This document shows, piece after piece, positions 35,109-44,218 of a stretch of DNA of 64,000 nt (position 1 is the first letter of the stretch; the number at the start of each line of letters is the position of its first letter). A model generated the notes under the pieces. That model saw only the letters and a list, made by a program, of their open reading frames with translations. It was not told the DNA's origin and searched no databases. The stretch comes from an uncultured Paracoccaceae bacterium (lineage in GTDB: Bacteria; Pseudomonadota; Alphaproteobacteria; Rhodobacterales; Rhodobacteraceae), in NCBI GenBank assembly GCA_947499725.1, contig CANMPK010000002.1:1-64000 (forward strand), in the 5' to 3' direction. The position numbers and the translations under genes were made by a program.

Positions 35109-36641
35109 TCAGCCCAGCAAAATCACCGCTGCGGCAGAGGCGACACCAATCGCAGCCCCGCCAACACCGCCCAAAGCCACCCAAGGCCAAATGCGGCGAC
35201 GCGCTGGTTCTTTTGGCGTCACTTGATCGATCAAGGCGCTTTCCACCAACCCCGGCAAACGCGGCCCAAAACGGGCCAACACGCGGGCGGTTTTCATCAG
35301 ATCACGGCCCAAAGCCTTCGGGCCGATGGAATCCTTGATGTAATCGCTGACCACAGGCTGAGCGACATCCCAGATGTTGATCGTATTGTCCAAAGACCGC
35401 GCTACACCTTCCACAACAACCATTGTCCGTTGCAGCAAGATCAGCTCGAGGCGGGTTTCCATGCCGAACCGTTCTGTCACTTCGAACAGGTAGTTCAGCA
35501 CGCGGCCCATAGAAATCTTGGTGGCATCCATGCCAAAGATCGGCTCGCCCACGGCGCGGATGGCGCGGGTGAATTCGTCGATGTCTTGGCCCTGCGGCAC
35601 ATAACCTGCTTCGAAATGCACTTCCGCCACGCGGCGATAATCGCGCTGAATGAAGCCAAACAGGATCTCGGCATAGACCCGACGGGTGTATTCGTCGATA
35701 TGCCCCATGATCCCGAAATCATAGGCGATGATATCACCATTCGCGGCAACCTTCAGATTGCCTTGGTGCATGTCTGCATGGAAATACCCATCACGCAAAG
35801 CATGGCTTAGGAACAGTTCCAAAATCCGGCTACCCAAAGCATGGCGATCATGGCCCGCGGCATCCAAAGCGTCGTTGTCGCCCAAAGACACACCTTCAGC
35901 CCAGCTCATGGTCATCACGCGGCGGCCAGAATGATCCCATTTGATCACGGGCACCTGAAACCCTGCATCCCCTGCGGTGTTGTCGCCAAACTCACTGGCG
36001 GAAGAGCTTTCAAGACGCAGGTCGAGCTCGCCGGTGACCACGCCGTCAAAATGCTCGATCACGGCGCGCGGTTTCAGGCGGCGTGAGAACGGCAGGAAGA
36101 ATTCGATCATGCTGGCGGCGAAATAAAACGCGTCTACGTCTTTGCGGAAGGCGCGTTCAATGCCCGGGCGCAGCACTTTCACCGCAACCACTTCGCCTGT
36201 CTCCGTCAAGGTCGCCTGATGCACCTGCGCGATGGACGCCGCAGCAACAGGCTCAGAGAAACTGGAATAGACCTCATCCGCAGACTGACCCAGCTCTGCT
36301 TCCACAGCGGCCTTTGCTTCTTCAACGGAAAACGGCGGCAGGCGGTCCTGCAAAACACGCAGCTGCGCGGCCATATCGCTGCCCACCACGTCAGGGCGGG
36401 TCGATAGAATTTGGCCGAACTTAATATAGGCCGGCCCCAAAGCCGACAATGCCCGCACGACTGGCGGCTGGCTGACATCGCCCTTAAAGCCCAGCCAGCG
36501 AAACGGGAACACCATGCCCCGCGCAAGCAACCGCAACGCGCGCGGTGTTTCGAAGGCTTCCAGCACAACGCCCATCGCGCCGGTGCGTTCCAATGTGGCG
36601 CCCGTTACGATCAGACGCCAGATATTATGAGGTCCACGCAT
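35109..36641 (-). CDS. ubiB: UbiB, protein-kinase-like ATPase for ubiquinone synthesis
   Basis: This 510-residue protein has the UbiB/ABC1/ADCK kinase-like fold. The KxGQ-type motif is 'YIKFGQILSTRPDVVG', followed by 'AAASIAQVHQATL' and the catalytic region 'DGYFHADMHQGNL' with 'IAYDFGIMGHI'. The C-terminus has a hydrophobic segment ('WVALGGVGGAAIGVASAAAV'), which anchors it in the inner membrane. It helps extract or deliver ubiquinone intermediates. Its start is 1 bp before the ubiE stop, so the two form one operon. Confidence 0.95.
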   Translation of the reverse strand: MRGPHNIWRLIVTGATLERTGAMGVVLEAFETPRALRLLARGMVFPFRWLGFKGDVSQPPVVRALSALGPAYIKFGQILSTRPDVVGSDMAAQLRVLQDRLPPFSVEEAKAAVEAELGQSADEVYSSFSEPVAAASIAQVHQATLTETGEVVAVKVLRPGIERAFRKDVDAFYFAASMIEFFLPFSRRLKPRAVIEHFDGVVTGELDLRLESSSASEFGDNTAGDAGFQVPVIKWDHSGRRVMTMSWAEGVSLGDNDALDAAGHDRHALGSRILELFLSHALRDGYFHADMHQGNLKVAANGDIIAYDFGIMGHIDEYTRRVYAEILFGFIQRDYRRVAEVHFEAGYVPQGQDIDEFTRAIRAVGEPIFGMDATKISMGRVLNYLFEVTERFGMETRLELILLQRTMVVVEGVARSLDNTINIWDVAQPVVSDYIKDSIGPKALGRDLMKTARVLARFGPRLPGLVESALIDQVTPKEPARRRIWPWVALGGVGGAAIGVASAAAVILLG

Positions 36642-36642
36642 C

Positions 36643-37395
36643 TTAGATTTTCCATCCGGAGTGGAGCGCAGCGATGCCCATGGTCAGATTGCGGTATTTC
36701 GCATTCTCAAACCCCGCCTGACGCACCATGCTTAGGAAGGTGTCTTGATCTGGGAATTTGCGGATCGATTCCACCAGATACTGATAGCTGTCCGCATCAT
36801 TGGCGATCACTTGGCCCATTTTAGGGATCACATTGAAGGAATAGCGATCATAGGCCCATTGCATGGCAGGGTTCGGGATTTGGCTGAATTCCAGCACCAT
36901 CAACCGCCCACCCGGTTTAAGAACACGATAGGCTTCGTTCAGGGCTTCCTGCGGACGGGTAACATTCCGAATGCCAAAGCTGATCGTATACACATCAAAC
37001 GTATTGTCCGCGAAAGGCAGGCTCATTGCGTCGCCCGTGATCCAATCCAGACTATCTGCCAGATTGCCCGCCTCGGCGCGTTTGCGCCCTTCGACCAGCA
37101 TCGGCTCTGTCAGATCGCAGACCGTGGCATGGCCTTCGCCAGCCCGTTCTAGAAAACGAAACGAAATATCACCGGTACCGCCGGCCACATCCAGCAGCTT
37201 TTGACCACGTCGCGGCGCGAGCCAATCCATCATCGCATCTTTCCAGATACGATGGATGCCCATGCTCATGACGTCATTCATCACATCATATTTGCTGGCA
37301 ACAGAGCCAAAGACCCCCTGCACGCGCCCCGCCTTTTCAGATTCGGGGACGGTTTCAAAACCGAAGTGGGTGGTGTTCTGTGGGGTCTCGGTCAT
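36643..37395 (-). CDS. ubiE: UbiE, C-methyltransferase of ubiquinone/menaquinone synthesis
   Basis: This 250-residue protein begins in the typical way, '[20 protein letters not shown]'. The SAM motif is '[16 protein letters not shown]', and '[12 protein letters not shown]' and '[11 protein letters not shown]' are diagnostic of UbiE. It methylates the benzoquinol ring of a ubiquinone precursor. An earlier in-frame Met at 37476 would add 27 residues without family similarity, so it was not used. It is divergent from mutM by 141 bp. Confidence 0.97.
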   Translation of the reverse strand: MTETPQNTTHFGFETVPESEKAGRVQGVFGSVASKYDVMNDVMSMGIHRIWKDAMMDWLAPRRGQKLLDVAGGTGDISFRFLERAGEGHATVCDLTEPMLVEGRKRAEAGNLADSLDWITGDAMSLPFADNTFDVYTISFGIRNVTRPQEALNEAYRVLKPGGRLMVLEFSQIPNPAMQWAYDRYSFNVIPKMGQVIANDADSYQYLVESIRKFPDQDTFLSMVRQAGFENAKYRNLTMGIAALHSGWKI

Positions 37396-37536
37396 ATCAC
37401 TGCCAATCTGATTGTCGTGCTCTACATATAGGCCCCAGCCAAGGCAGACAATGCGCAGAATAGCGCGGCGGATCAAAGCCCTACCTAATACGTGTAAAAC
37501 CCGCTATCCAAAACCAACCGTAATGCAGGAGAGACC

Positions 37537-38388
37537 ATGCCTGAACTCCCCGAAGTTGAAACCGTGCGCACCGGCCTTGTGCCCGCAATGGAGGGCGCTG
37601 TGATCCGTAAAGCGCAGGTCAATCGCCCTGATTTGCGGTGGCCTTTCCCCGAAAATATGGCGGAGCGTCTGACCGGAGCCACAGTGCTGCAATTGCGACG
37701 CCGGTCAAAATACATTCTGGCGGATCTGTCCACGCAGGAAACGCTACTGATTCATCTGGGCATGTCTGGGCGCATGTTGATCTCGGGCGATCCGCTGGGC
37801 CAATTCGTGCACGATCACCCCGCACCTGAAAAACATGACCATGTGGTGTTCGACATGAACAATGGCGCCCGTGTGACCTTTAATGACCCACGCCGCTTTG
37901 GCGCGATGGATCTTTTGGACACGGCCACCGCCGCCGATCACCCGCTTTTGGCCAGCATTGGGCCGGAACCTTTGGGCAATGATTTCAACGAAGATCATCT
38001 TGTGACAGTTCTGAAGGGGCGTAAAACGCCTATTAAATCAGCGCTTCTGGATCAGAAAAATGTTGCAGGATTGGGCAATATCTACGTTTGCGAGGCGCTT
38101 TTTCGCGCAAAAATAGCTCCGCGACGTACGGTCAACAATCTATCGGAAAAGCGGATTCGCAGCCTTGTGCCAATCATCCGCGATGTGCTGTCAGAGGCCA
38201 TAAAAGCAGGGGGTTCCTCGCTGAAAGATTTCCGCCAAGCCGATGGAGAACTTGGATATTTTCAGCATTCCTTTGATGTGTATGGGCGCGAAAACGAAGC
38301 CTGCCGCGCAACCGATTGCAACGGTACGGTGGCCCGAATCACGCAGTCTGGACGCTCATCTTTCTATTGTCCGCAATGCCAAAGATAA
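37537..38388 (+). CDS. mutM: Formamidopyrimidine-DNA glycosylase
   Basis: This 283-residue enzyme removes 8-oxoguanine and nicks the abasic site. The N-terminus '[14 protein letters not shown]' has the catalytic Pro and Glu after Met removal. A helix-two-turn-helix region ('[18 protein letters not shown]') follows. The C-terminal zinc finger with four Cys is intact ('[12 protein letters not shown]', 'SFYCPQCQR'). It is divergent from ubiE. Confidence 0.97.
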   Translation: MPELPEVETVRTGLVPAMEGAVIRKAQVNRPDLRWPFPENMAERLTGATVLQLRRRSKYILADLSTQETLLIHLGMSGRMLISGDPLGQFVHDHPAPEKHDHVVFDMNNGARVTFNDPRRFGAMDLLDTATAADHPLLASIGPEPLGNDFNEDHLVTVLKGRKTPIKSALLDQKNVAGLGNIYVCEALFRAKIAPRRTVNNLSEKRIRSLVPIIRDVLSEAIKAGGSSLKDFRQADGELGYFQHSFDVYGRENEACRATDCNGTVARITQSGRSSFYCPQCQR

Positions 38389-38451
38389 CTTGATCCGACC
38401 TCATCAAATGGTAAGAAATCGTCTTTGACTGAAACAACAGAAAGCAGATTC

Positions 38452-39228
38452 ATGGCTTTTGAGACGATCATCGTCGAAGTTGAAGATCATGTTGCACTGA
38501 TCAAACTGAACCGCCCGGATGCGCTGAATGCGCTGAACTCCCAACTGTTGGGGGAACTGGCCCAAGCGCTGGCCGAAGCAGATCAAAACGACAAAGTGCG
38601 TTGCGTCGTGCTGACAGGCTCGGACAAAGCCTTTGCCGCAGGCGCAGACATCAAAGAAATGTCCGAGAAGACTTTCGTTGAAATGTTCCTGTCTGACTAT
38701 TTCGCACCCGAATCCAATTCTGTGATCAACACACGCAAGCCGATCATCGCTGCCGTGTCTGGTTATGCGCTTGGCGGTGGCTGCGAGCTGGCCATGATGT
38801 GTGATTTCATCATCGCATCTGAAACCGCAAAGTTCGGCCAACCTGAAATTAACCTTGGCGTGATTGCCGGAATCGGTGGCACGCAGCGCCTGACGCGCTT
38901 TGTGGGTAAATCCAAATCTATGGATATGCACCTGACAGGCCGCTTCATGGATGCCGAAGAGGCAGAACGCTCTGGCTTGGTGTCACGCGTTGTCCCAGGC
39001 AAAAAGCTGATGGAAGAAGCTTTGGGTGCCGCGCAGAAGATTGCGGAAAAGTCTGTGATTGCCAGCATCGCTGCAAAAGAGGCAGTGAACCGCGCCTATG
39101 AAACCACTCTTTCCGAAGGGCTGCTGTTTGAGCGTCGCCTGTTCCACTCGCTGTTTGCGACAGAAGATCAATCTGAAGGCATGTCCGCCTTCCAGGAAAA
39201 GCGCGAAGCGCAATTCCGCGACAAATAA
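38452..39228 (+). CDS. Enoyl-CoA hydratase
   Basis: This 258-residue crotonase-family protein hydrates trans-2-enoyl-CoA in beta-oxidation. It carries '[15 protein letters not shown]' and the oxyanion-hole region '[18 protein letters not shown]'. The two catalytic Glu positions fall in '[18 protein letters not shown]'. ATG 38452 is preferred over an in-frame TTG at 38425 that would add nine residues. A terminator follows 22 bp after the stop. Confidence 0.93.
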   Translation: MAFETIIVEVEDHVALIKLNRPDALNALNSQLLGELAQALAEADQNDKVRCVVLTGSDKAFAAGADIKEMSEKTFVEMFLSDYFAPESNSVINTRKPIIAAVSGYALGGGCELAMMCDFIIASETAKFGQPEINLGVIAGIGGTQRLTRFVGKSKSMDMHLTGRFMDAEEAERSGLVSRVVPGKKLMEEALGAAQKIAEKSVIASIAAKEAVNRAYETTLSEGLLFERRLFHSLFATEDQSEGMSAFQEKREAQFRDK

Positions 39229-39250
39229 GATCTACCACATAGAATCGCAG

Positions 39251-39280
39251 GGCCGCCCAATGGGCGGCCTTTGTGTTTTT
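39251..39280 (+). terminator. Terminator of the enoyl-CoA hydratase gene
   Basis: GGCCGCCC (39251-39258) pairs with GGGCGGCC (39262-39269), then TTTGTGTTTTT. Confidence 0.85.
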
Positions 39281-39546
39281 GGGGCAACGCAGATTTTTTG
39301 AATCAGAAAACTCTGATTCTCTTTTTCTGCTACGCAGCATTTTGCGAGGAAATTTGCGCCCTATCGCGGGCACTCGCCTCTAGGAATTAGCTATTTCCTT
39401 TACCCGAGAATCTATGTATACGCCGCCGTCATACATGCGCGTGAAGCCCGCTTAGGCACGAATCGACCCGAGAGATCGGGCAGACCCAGTGTTGGGGCCG
39501 TTTACGCAAACGCAACGAAACACATAGTCATAAAGGTCTGAGATTC
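39281..39546. other. rpsT upstream region with GANTC sites and an 8-bp hairpin
   Basis: No gene is seen. GAATCAGA (39300-39307) and TCTGATTC (39312-39319) form a hairpin with a 4-nt loop, each arm carrying a GANTC site, then CTCTTTTTC follows. Further GANTC sites lie at 39408, 39460 and 39542, the last touching the rpsT start. The promoter of rpsT should lie here, but I could not fix its -35/-10. Confidence 0.4.
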
Positions 39547-39810
39547 ATGGCAAACTCACCTCAAGCAAAAAAACGCGCCCGTCAGGCCGTACGTCGTACT
39601 GAAGTTAACAAAGCACGTCGTTCCCGCATCCGCACTTTCCTGCGTCAAGTTGAAGAAGCTCTCGAGTCCGGCGATCAGGCTGCGGCTGCAGAAGCTTTGA
39701 AGGCAGCTCAACCGGAAGTAATGCGCGGTGTAAACAAAGGCATCTTCCACAAAAACACAGCTTCCCGCAAAATCTCTCGTTTGGCGGCACGTGTGAAATC
39801 TCTGGGCTAA
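39547..39810 (+). CDS. rpsT: 30S ribosomal protein S20
   Basis: This 87-residue, very basic protein begins '[20 protein letters not shown]' and contains '[15 protein letters not shown]', as in S20. It binds 16S rRNA early in 30S assembly. The rpsT-dnaA order is typical of alphaproteobacteria. A strong terminator lies 26 bp after the stop, so dnaA needs its own promoter. Confidence 0.97.
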   Translation: MANSPQAKKRARQAVRRTEVNKARRSRIRTFLRQVEEALESGDQAAAAEALKAAQPEVMRGVNKGIFHKNTASRKISRLAARVKSLG

Positions 39811-39835
39811 GTCTTTATCAGACTTCCTAAAAATG

Positions 39836-39867
39836 AGGCACTTCCTGCATGGAAGTGCCTTTTTTTA
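39836..39867 (+). terminator. Terminator of rpsT
   Basis: AGGCACTTCC (39836-39845) and GGAAGTGCCT (39851-39860) form a 10-bp perfect stem with loop TGCAT, followed by TTTTTTT. Confidence 0.93.
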
Positions 39868-40292
39868 TTGTCTCAACCTGCGACCAGCGTAGATTCTTTT
39901 TACCGAATCTTAGAGTCAAGTTCGAAGAGTCGTTGCTCGCCCGCGGACGATATTGCTAACTTGATCTTGCGATTCACATCGCCACTTCGGGGGGGCTAGG
40001 CGCGGGTCAGTTTTCTGATCACATGCTTGCAAGAAGTGCCGGAATGACAACCACCAATTGATTGGTGCGAGGGTGTCTCCGGCCAGTTTGCGCCTTTGCC
40101 TATACTCGCACACATGTGCGCTTTGACAGACACACTGAAGAGAGTGGGGACTTTCTTCGGACAGGACAGGTTTGTTTTATGCGTGGTTTGCGGGTTTGGC
40201 TTCCCTTGATTCTATGGGTGGTGACGTGAGTCTGGGAAAGGCAATATTTGGGGCTGCGGCCCCACACGGCAAGACGGCGGAATCGGGGACGA
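39868..40292. promoter_or_regulatory. dnaA upstream region, rich in GANTC sites, no clear DnaA boxes
   Basis: GANTC sites lie at 39892, 39905, 39913, 39927 and 39971 (five within 84 bp) and again at 40208, 40228 and 40280, with another at 40295 just inside the gene. AGATTC (39891-39896) and GAATCT (39905-39910) form an inverted repeat. A -10-like TATACT lies near 40100. No TTATCCACA-type DnaA box was found, so an origin here is not supported. CcrM-dependent control of dnaA is known in Caulobacter and is plausible here. Confidence 0.5.
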
Positions 40293-41714
40293 ATGACTCA
40301 GGAGCAATGGGGATCTCTTCAAGAGGACCTTTTAAACACAGTTGGGCAGAACAACTACAAAGCTTGGATTGAACCGCTGCATTTGGCGGAACTCGCAGAT
40401 GGGGTGGCCACTTTTACAGTGCCAACAAACTTCATCGGCAACTATGTATCCCAAAACTTTGGCGATCTTATTATTCACCAACTGACTCAGGTTGGTGCAG
40501 ACGTGCAGCGTGTACACTTCCGTGTTGGCAATCCAGCCAACCGCAATAGCGTAAACTCTCCGTCTATCGCTCCGGCGAGCTCTGCGTCTCCAAAAGCAGC
40601 CGCTCCAAGCGCCTCCTCTTTGTCCGCTCAGGCGGCGGCATCTGCGCCGGCAACTCAGTCGGCAAAACCAGAACTTCCAGGCGCTCCGCTGGACACACGT
40701 TTTACATTCGACAGTTTCGTTGTGGGTAAACCAAACGAATTGGCCAATGCCGCGGCCCGCCGTGTTGCGGAAGGTGGTCCTGTCTCCTTCAATCCACTGT
40801 TTCTGTATGGCGGCGTCGGTTTGGGTAAAACCCACCTGATGCATGCGATCGCATGGGAGCTACAAGCACAGCGCCCAGACCTGAACGTGCTGTACCTGTC
40901 AGCTGAACAATTCATGTACCGTTTTGTGCAAGCTCTGCGCGACCGCAAGATGATGGACTTCAAAGAGATGTTCCGCTCTGTCGACGTTCTGATGGTCGAT
41001 GACGTGCAATTCATTGCAGGCAAAGATTCTACACAGGAAGAATTCTTCCACACGTTCAACGCTTTGGTGGATCAGAACAAACAGATCATCATCTCTGCCG
41101 ACCGCGCGCCGGGTGAAATCAAAGATCTAGAAGATCGCATCAAGTCTCGTCTGCAATGCGGCTTGGTCGTTGATTTGCACCCAACCGACTACGAACTGCG
41201 TTTGGGCATTCTGCAAAACAAGGTTGAACAATACCGCGGCCAATACCCTGATCTGCAAATCGCAGACGGCGTTCTAGAATTCTTGGCGCATCGCATTTCT
41301 ACGAACGTTCGCGTTCTAGAAGGCGCCCTAACCCGTCTGTTTGCTTTCGCATCCCTCGTGGGCCGCGAAATCACAATGGACCTGACACAAGACTGTCTGT
41401 CTGACGTGCTGCGCGCTTCCGAGCGTAAGATCAGCGTCGAAGAAATTCAGCGGCGTGTGGCAGAGCATTACAACATTCGCCTGTCCGACATGATCGGCCC
41501 AAAACGTGTCCGCACCTTTGCGCGCCCACGTCAGGTGGCGATGTTCCTGTGCAAACAGCTGACCAGCCGCTCTTTGCCGGAAATCGGGCGTCGTTTTGGT
41601 GGTCGTGACCACACAACAGTGATGCACGGCGTGAAACGCATCGAGGAACTGCGCAGCTCTGACGGGCAGATCGCAGAAGACATCGAAATGCTGCGCCGCG
41701 CGCTCGAAGCGTAA
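40293..41714 (+). CDS. dnaA: Chromosomal replication initiator DnaA
   Basis: This is a 473-residue protein. Domain I starts '[20 protein letters not shown]'. Domain II is an Ala/Ser/Pro-rich linker (about 95-140). Domain III is AAA+ with Walker A '[13 protein letters not shown]' and Walker B '[13 protein letters not shown]'. The C-terminal DNA-binding domain IV carries the signature '[17 protein letters not shown]'. The start fits the usual N-terminus. An in-frame upstream Met at 40248 would add 15 atypical residues. A terminator separates it from dnaN. Confidence 0.98.
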   Translation: MTQEQWGSLQEDLLNTVGQNNYKAWIEPLHLAELADGVATFTVPTNFIGNYVSQNFGDLIIHQLTQVGADVQRVHFRVGNPANRNSVNSPSIAPASSASPKAAAPSASSLSAQAAASAPATQSAKPELPGAPLDTRFTFDSFVVGKPNELANAAARRVAEGGPVSFNPLFLYGGVGLGKTHLMHAIAWELQAQRPDLNVLYLSAEQFMYRFVQALRDRKMMDFKEMFRSVDVLMVDDVQFIAGKDSTQEEFFHTFNALVDQNKQIIISADRAPGEIKDLEDRIKSRLQCGLVVDLHPTDYELRLGILQNKVEQYRGQYPDLQIADGVLEFLAHRISTNVRVLEGALTRLFAFASLVGREITMDLTQDCLSDVLRASERKISVEEIQRRVAEHYNIRLSDMIGPKRVRTFARPRQVAMFLCKQLTSRSLPEIGRRFGGRDHTTVMHGVKRIEELRSSDGQIAEDIEMLRRALEA

Positions 41715-41739
41715 CAGTTACGCAAAAATTCAAAGCAAA

Positions 41740-41764
41740 GCGGGCCAAATCGGCCCGCTTTTTC
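41740..41764 (+). terminator. Terminator between dnaA and dnaN
   Basis: GCGGGCC (41740-41746) pairs with GGCCCGC (41752-41758), followed by TTTTT. dnaN is therefore likely to have its own promoter. Confidence 0.85.
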
Positions 41765-41883
41765 CATGCGCGCTTGACGCCCCCTAAATTACGGTTGAAA
41801 AAGCAAAAAAGGCTTGAGCCGCAGGGGGAGTGCGCTACTGTGACCCTCCCGGCAATCTGGCCAGGACTTCGGAGGATGAAGAG

Positions 41884-43002
41884 ATGAAAATCAGCATCGA
41901 ACGTGGCACTCTGCTGAAAGCAGTATCTCAGGCCCAATCAGTCGTTGAAAGACGCAACACTATTCCGATCCTCGCCAATGTGCTGATCGAAGCCGAAGGC
42001 AACACGGTTCAATTCCGCGCCACCGATCTGGATATCGAAGTGGTCGACAAGGCAGACGCCATGGTCGAACGCGCAGGCGCAACCACCGTTTCTGCGAACA
42101 CGCTGCACGAAATCGTGCGCAAATTGCCTGACGGCGCGATGGTCACCCTGACAGACGACGGCACCTCTGGCCGCCTGACAGTCGAGGCCGGTCGCTCTAA
42201 CTTCTCTCTGGCGACCCTGCCAAAAGAAGATTTCCCTGTGATGGCCAGCAGCGAATATGCCTGCAACTTCACAGCAAACGCCGCGCAGCTGCGCCGCCTG
42301 TTTGATAAGTCCAAATTCGCGATCTCTACCGAAGAGACCCGCTACTACCTGAACGGCGTCTACATGCACGTCTCAGAAGCAGATGGCAGCAAGGTGCTGC
42401 GCTGTGTGGCCACCGATGGCCACCGCCTTGCGCGTATCGATTCCGATCTGCCAGACAACGCAACCGACATGCCAGGCGTGATCGTTCCGCGCAAAACCGT
42501 GGGCGAGCTGCGCAAACTGCTGGACGACGATGAAATGGACATCGCCGTGTCTGTGTCTGAAACCAAAGTGCGTTTCGCGACACCAGACATCACCCTGACA
42601 TCCAAAGTGATCGACGGCACCTTCCCTGATTACACGCGCGTCATTCCAGCCGGCAACACACGCCGTCTCGAAGTAGACGCATCTGAATTTGCACAGGCCG
42701 TGGATCGCGTGGCAACAGTTTCTTCCGAACGCTCGCGCGCGGTAAAACTTGCGTTGGATGAAGATCGCCTGATCCTCTCCGTCAACGCGCCAGATTCCGG
42801 CGCGGCCGAAGAAGAACTGGCCGTGGCCTATGGCGACGAGCGTCTGGAAATCGGCTTTAACGCCAAATACCTTCTAGAAATCGCAAGTCAGGTCGATCGC
42901 GAAAACGCGGTCTTCATGTTCAACTCTGCGGGCGACCCAACATTGATGCGCGAAGGCAATGACACTTCTGCCGTCTATGTTGTGATGCCAATGCGCGTGT
43001 GA
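41884..43002 (+). CDS. dnaN: DNA polymerase III beta sliding clamp
   Basis: This 372-residue clamp subunit begins 'MKISIERGTLLKAVSQAQSV' and ends 'SAVYVVMPMRV', both typical. Internal motifs 'NTIPILANVLIEA' and 'ATDGHRLARID' are conserved. It forms the ring that holds polymerase III on DNA. It lies 58 bp before recF, with a hairpin over the recF ribosome-binding site in between. Confidence 0.98.
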   Translation: MKISIERGTLLKAVSQAQSVVERRNTIPILANVLIEAEGNTVQFRATDLDIEVVDKADAMVERAGATTVSANTLHEIVRKLPDGAMVTLTDDGTSGRLTVEAGRSNFSLATLPKEDFPVMASSEYACNFTANAAQLRRLFDKSKFAISTEETRYYLNGVYMHVSEADGSKVLRCVATDGHRLARIDSDLPDNATDMPGVIVPRKTVGELRKLLDDDEMDIAVSVSETKVRFATPDITLTSKVIDGTFPDYTRVIPAGNTRRLEVDASEFAQAVDRVATVSSERSRAVKLALDEDRLILSVNAPDSGAAEEELAVAYGDERLEIGFNAKYLLEIASQVDRENAVFMFNSAGDPTLMREGNDTSAVYVVMPMRV

Positions 43003-43031
43003 GCCGCATTCACCGCATATCCCAATTCCGT

Positions 43032-43060
43032 AAGGCCTCCGCAAATTTGCAGGAGGCCTT
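43032..43060 (+). promoter_or_regulatory. Hairpin sequestering the recF ribosome-binding site
   Basis: AAGGCCTCC (43032-43040) is perfectly complementary to GGAGGCCTT (43052-43060). The loop contains a further GCA/TGC pairing, with A43051 bulged. The Shine-Dalgarno AGGAGG (43051-43056) lies in the 3' arm, and the recF ATG starts at the next base (43061). No T-run follows, so it is not a terminator. It should hold back recF translation unless ribosomes or melting open it. Confidence 0.75.
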
Positions 43061-44158
43061 ATGACTCTTGCCCTCACCCAGTTGTCCCTCAGCCACTTCC
43101 GCAGCCACAAACACAGCAGCATCACCTGTGATGCACGCCCTGTGGCGATCCATGGCCCCAATGGCGCGGGCAAAACCAATATCCTGGAAGCAGTCTCGCT
43201 GTTTTCCCCCGGCCGCGGCATCCGCCGCGCCAGCGCGCAAGACATGACACGCCGCCCCGAAGCATTGGGCTGGAAACTGACCGGCCATTTGCAAACAGGT
43301 GGCGCAGATCAACAGATCGAAACATGGTCTGAAGAGGGCGCCGCCCGTCAGATCAAGCTGAACGACAAAACAATCCCCCAAACCAAACTGGGCGAAATCT
43401 GCCGCGTCATTTGGCTTATTCCCGCGATGGACCGTCTCTGGATCGAAGGCGCCGAAGGCCGCCGCCGCTTTCTGGATCGCACGGCGCTGTCGTTCTTCCC
43501 AGATCATGCCGAGGCCGCGCTGACCTATGAAAAAGCCATGCGAGAACGCAATCGCCTGTTGAAAGAACAAATCCGCGACGCCCATTGGTACAAGGCGCTG
43601 GAAAACCAAATGGCCAGCGCCGCTGCGCGCCTGCACGGCAATCGACAAACCACCATTGCCCGCCTCAGCGAAGCTCAAGCGCAGACGCAAACCAGCTTCC
43701 CCGTGGCTGAACTAGAGCTGCAACAGGTCGAAGGCGCCATGCCCGACACAGCCGAGGATTTCAGCGAAGCCTTCGCCGAATCCCGTCCCCGCGACATCGC
43801 CGCAGGGCGCACACTGGTCGGCCCACACCGGTCTGATCTGTACGCAGCCTTCACCGCCAAAGGCGTGCCCGCGTCGGATTGCTCTACCGGAGAGCAGAAA
43901 GCCCTGCTGATCTCGCTCATTCTCGCCAACGCCCGCGCACTGGCACAAGACATCGGCACCCCGCCACTCTTGCTGCTCGACGAAGTCGCCGCCCACCTAG
44001 ACGCCAACCGCCGCGCCGCGCTTTACGATGAAATCTGCACCCTCGGCGCGCAGGCATGGATGACAGGCACTGAACCGCATCTCTTCGACGCACTCGAAGA
44101 TCGCGGCCAATACATCGAAGTCACAGAAACCGGCGGCCTCTCAGCACTGCCGTCTTAA
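43061..44158 (+). CDS. recF: DNA replication and repair protein RecF
   Basis: This 365-residue SMC-like ATPase has Walker A 'HGPNGAGKTNILEAVSL', the signature-like 'CSTGEQKALLISLILANARA' and Walker B 'LLLLDEVAAHLD'. It loads RecA at gaps with RecO and RecR. Translation probably depends on opening the hairpin directly upstream. It converges with the inositol-monophosphatase-family gene across a copy of the dispersed repeat. Confidence 0.97.
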   Translation: MTLALTQLSLSHFRSHKHSSITCDARPVAIHGPNGAGKTNILEAVSLFSPGRGIRRASAQDMTRRPEALGWKLTGHLQTGGADQQIETWSEEGAARQIKLNDKTIPQTKLGEICRVIWLIPAMDRLWIEGAEGRRRFLDRTALSFFPDHAEAALTYEKAMRERNRLLKEQIRDAHWYKALENQMASAAARLHGNRQTTIARLSEAQAQTQTSFPVAELELQQVEGAMPDTAEDFSEAFAESRPRDIAAGRTLVGPHRSDLYAAFTAKGVPASDCSTGEQKALLISLILANARALAQDIGTPPLLLLDEVAAHLDANRRAALYDEICTLGAQAWMTGTEPHLFDALEDRGQYIEVTETGGLSALPS

Positions 44159-44159
44159 G

Positions 44160-44181
44160 CTTTTTCTTGACCTAAATACCT
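44160..44181. repeat. Dispersed intergenic repeat, copy 7 (reverse)
   Basis: The minus strand reads AGGTATTTAGGTCAAGAA followed by AAAG. It lies 2 bp after the recF stop, in the gap between convergent genes. Confidence 0.65.
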
Positions 44182-44218
44182 AATCCCAAACCTGCAGCAC
44201 GACCCCAACGCGCGCAGC

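Noticed and set aside
39811-40292. Chromosomal origin oriC upstream of dnaA
   Set aside because: I found no TTATCCACA-type DnaA boxes and no clear AT-rich unwinding block. In alphaproteobacteria oriC is often not next to dnaA.
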